This document shows, in pieces, positions 62,003-64,000 of a stretch of DNA of 64,000 bases. The notes beneath the pieces were generated by a model that searched no databases, was not told the DNA's origin, and was given only the letters and a program-made list of their open reading frames with translations. Position 1 is the stretch's first letter, and every line of letters begins with the position of its first letter. Source of the stretch: Ulvibacterium sp. (lineage in GTDB: Bacteria > Bacteroidota > Bacteroidia > Flavobacteriales > Flavobacteriaceae); NCBI RefSeq assembly GCF_028285715.1, contig NZ_JANQOO010000017.1, forward strand, positions 682,001-746,000. Direction: 5' to 3'. The position numbers were made by a program, and so were the translations under genes.

Positions 62003-62629
62003 ATGAAAACTAAAACACACAGAATCGGAGTCATTGGCTCCGGCAATATGGGCGGACAATTAGGTCGTTTATGGGCCAAGGCAGGCTACGAAGTCATGTT
62101 CAGCTCCCGCAATCCCGAAGGTTTAAAACTGCTGGTCGAAGACTTGAAAAATGCCCGAGTGGGTACCGTGGAAGATACTATCGACTTTGGAGATGTAATT
62201 GTTTTGGCCATTAACTATGGAACTCTTCAACAGGTCATAGACAAGCTAAAGGATAGGGACAAAACCATAATTGACCTCACCAATCCAGTTTACTGGACAG
62301 CAAACAAAACCTTGGCCAAAGTAAACCTAAATGGCAAATCTGCGGGGGAGAATCTACAAGCCATATTACCCAAAGCCAAAGTGATCAAGGCCTTTTCCTC
62401 CCATTACGCGGCTTCGCTGCAAGAGGGACATCGCGAATATCCCATTGCAGTGTTTTACACTACTGATTTCGAAATCAACAAGGAACTGGCGGAAAGGCTT
62501 ATCTCGGATATTGGATTTGAACCCCTATTCTACGGGGGACTGGAACGAAGTTTGGACATTGAACTATACGGGAAGTATTCGAACAAAATCATGTCCAGGG
62601 AAGAGGCATTGGCCAGCATCGGTCAATAG
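62003..62629 (+). CDS. NADPH-dependent F420 reductase-like NAD(P)-binding oxidoreductase
   Basis: IGVIGSGNMGGQLGRLWAKAGYEVMFSSRNPEGL; LTNPVYW. Confidence 0.9.
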   Translation: MKTKTHRIGVIGSGNMGGQLGRLWAKAGYEVMFSSRNPEGLKLLVEDLKNARVGTVEDTIDFGDVIVLAINYGTLQQVIDKLKDRDKTIIDLTNPVYWTANKTLAKVNLNGKSAGENLQAILPKAKVIKAFSSHYAASLQEGHREYPIAVFYTTDFEINKELAERLISDIGFEPLFYGGLERSLDIELYGKYSNKIMSREEALASIGQ

Positions 62630-62687
62630 AATTGGAACAAAAAGAATAAGGGAAATCACATACAAGGCGACCCACCTTAAATAGATA

Positions 62688-62720
62688 AAGCGACCTATTG
62701 ATAAAGAAGGTCGCTTTTTT
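62688..62720 (+). terminator. Hairpin AAAGCGACC...GGTCGCTTTTTT
   Basis: aaagcgacctattgataaagaaggtcgctttttt. Confidence 0.82.
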
Positions 62721-62746
62721 CTTTCCTCAACGCTTTAAATATTAAA

Positions 62747-62806
62747 TTTTGGTCATTTCTTACAGGTTTTAGGTTAGCGACATGGGGCACTTAAGTCGGA
62801 CCTTTA
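62747..62806 (+). promoter_or_regulatory. AraC-type tandem operator/promoter: TTTTGGTC -13- TTTAGGTT -23- GACCTTTA
   Basis: Half-sites at 62747 and 62768; -7-like box at 62799-62806. Confidence 0.75.
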
Positions 62807-62831
62807 GGGTATAAAACAAAATCAAATAATC

Positions 62832-62924
62832 ATGAAAAAGTTTGCACTCATAACGTTACTCTATTTGACCGTTTCCGTTGTTGTTATGGTAGTGGGATTC
62901 GCAGTGGTAAGTGACATCCTCTAA
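62832..62924 (+). CDS. Small single-TM peptide (30 aa), absent from ORF track
   Basis: MKKFALITLLYLTVSVVVMVVGFAVVSDIL* behind a tandem operator. Confidence 0.5.
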   Translation: MKKFALITLLYLTVSVVVMVVGFAVVSDIL

Positions 62925-62972
62925 ACAACATAAGGTAATTTTCCAATTAGTTCGAATTTGCTATTTTTAGAT

Positions 62973-63863
62973 ATGGCAAAAAAAGAGATTCCAGTATTTG
63001 AAACCAGCAATGACATACATGCTGCCACAGGTTTTGACCATCGCAGTCATATCCCCGGATTTGACATTTTTACCATGGAATCGCTGGAACCTACTGCCAG
63101 ACGCTGTATGCCGCCCTATCGGCAAGGGTACTATCAAATAGGTATTTTGAGCGAATCGGCCGGGTCGAGTATAAATTTAAATACCAATGCCGTGGATTTG
63201 GAACAATTTCCGTTATGGTTTGTGGTACCTGGACAAGTATTTTCTTGGGTACGAGATCCAGAGACCAAAGGGATTCACATACAGTTTCGAAAAGAATTTA
63301 TTGCTCAAACCGTTCCCCGACTTACCGAGACCTTTCCTTTTTTAAAAATTACGGAAAATAGTGTTTTTCTGATGACTCCTGAGGAGCAACAATCATTGGA
63401 AACCGATATGGAGCGCATGCTGTCCGTGTTTGAAAATCCCCACCCCTATCAAGAAAAAATGTTGGAAGGGATGTTAGTGGCACTACTATACAACTGTAAG
63501 TCCATCTATGAGCGGTTCAAGACCAGGGAGAGTCATTTAAGCCGCAAGCAAGTTCTTTCCCAAAAATTTCAGCAACTGGTGGATAAGCTCTATGTGGATT
63601 CAAAAAATGTGGGCGACTACGCGGAACAACTCAATGTAACCCCAAATTATCTGACGACTATTGTTAAGGAAGTGACGGGGAAATCGGCCAAGGATGTTAT
63701 CCAAGAGCGCGTTTTTCTAGAAAGTAAGACAATGCTCTCGTTTACTAGTCTGGATGTTGCAGAGATTGCCTATCAACTTAACTTTCAAGAACCTACCCAC
63801 TTTACGCGTTTCTTCAAAAAGTATAGTGGATCCACCCCCAACAAGTTTCGAAAATCCCTCTAG
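62973..63863 (+). CDS. AraC-family transcriptional regulator (#4)
   Basis: YAEQLNVTPNYLTTIVKEVTG...AEIAYQLNFQEPTHFTRFFKKYSGSTPNKFRKS; ORF opens at 62958. Confidence 0.94.
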   Translation: MAKKEIPVFETSNDIHAATGFDHRSHIPGFDIFTMESLEPTARRCMPPYRQGYYQIGILSESAGSSINLNTNAVDLEQFPLWFVVPGQVFSWVRDPETKGIHIQFRKEFIAQTVPRLTETFPFLKITENSVFLMTPEEQQSLETDMERMLSVFENPHPYQEKMLEGMLVALLYNCKSIYERFKTRESHLSRKQVLSQKFQQLVDKLYVDSKNVGDYAEQLNVTPNYLTTIVKEVTGKSAKDVIQERVFLESKTMLSFTSLDVAEIAYQLNFQEPTHFTRFFKKYSGSTPNKFRKSL

Positions 63864-63869
63864 TTAACA

Positions 63870-63928
63870 TTTTTGCCATTTTCCAGTGAAAAGTGGTTAT
63901 TTCTTGATCAACGCTATTCCGAACTTTG
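63870..63928 (+). promoter_or_regulatory. Divergent AraC-type tandem operator/promoter: TTTTTGCC -13- AAGTGGTT -22- GAACTTTG
   Basis: Half-sites at 63870 and 63891; -7-like box at 63921-63928; upstream of the SDR start. Confidence 0.65.
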
Positions 63929-63949
63929 TCATGATTTAAAAACAGAATC

Positions 63950-64000
63950 ATGAATACGGATAAAATCGCTTTAATAACAGAGGCAGGGAACGGTTTCGGG
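63950..64000 (+). CDS. SDR-family oxidoreductase, truncated by the window edge
   Basis: MNTDKIALITEAGNGFG... (Rossmann nucleotide-binding start). Confidence 0.7.
   Translation, partial: MNTDKIALITEAGNGFG

Noticed and set aside
1-64000. CRISPR arrays, prophage, IS elements, rRNA, known anti-phage systems
   Set aside because: No regularly spaced repeats, transposases, integrases, phage structural genes or rRNA seen in the window.

Overview
64 kb window of a Bacteroidota chromosome, most likely family Flavobacteriaceae (about 42% GC by eye; many genes preceded by the flavobacterial -7 element TAnnTTTG). About 0-42 kb is mostly core genome: MMPL exporter, asnS, rpoN, an ExbB/ExbD cluster, tRNA-Ser(GGA), asparaginase, tatD, an odhB / M23 peptidase / sucA operon, galE, a DegT aminotransferase, waaA, a sugar MFS transporter, a divergent HmuY/TonB heme-uptake locus, and nrdA/nrdB. 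In this RNR the ATP-cone sits on NrdB instead of NrdA. At 42.1 kb a 40-aa peptide with 14 Cys (metallothionein-like, absent from the ORF track) lies 38 nt upstream of an ECF sigma factor with a Cys-rich tail. From 43 to 64 kb there is an accessory/stress region: an RND tripartite pump, SDRs, AKRs, an ester cyclase, cupin, hydrolase, TauD-like dioxygenase and F420-type oxidoreductase, with four AraC-family regulators. The main discovery is an unannotated, repeated promoter architecture in this region. Eleven intergenic copies have two direct-repeat half-sites (consensus TTTTGGTC / TTTTGGTT) exactly 21 bp apart, followed 23 bp later (22 in one) by a TAnnTTTG-like -7 box. All are on the + strand, each upstream of an effector gene and none directly upstream of an AraC gene. 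It looks like a multi-regulator AraC regulon. All assignments come from reading the sequence; no database searches were run.
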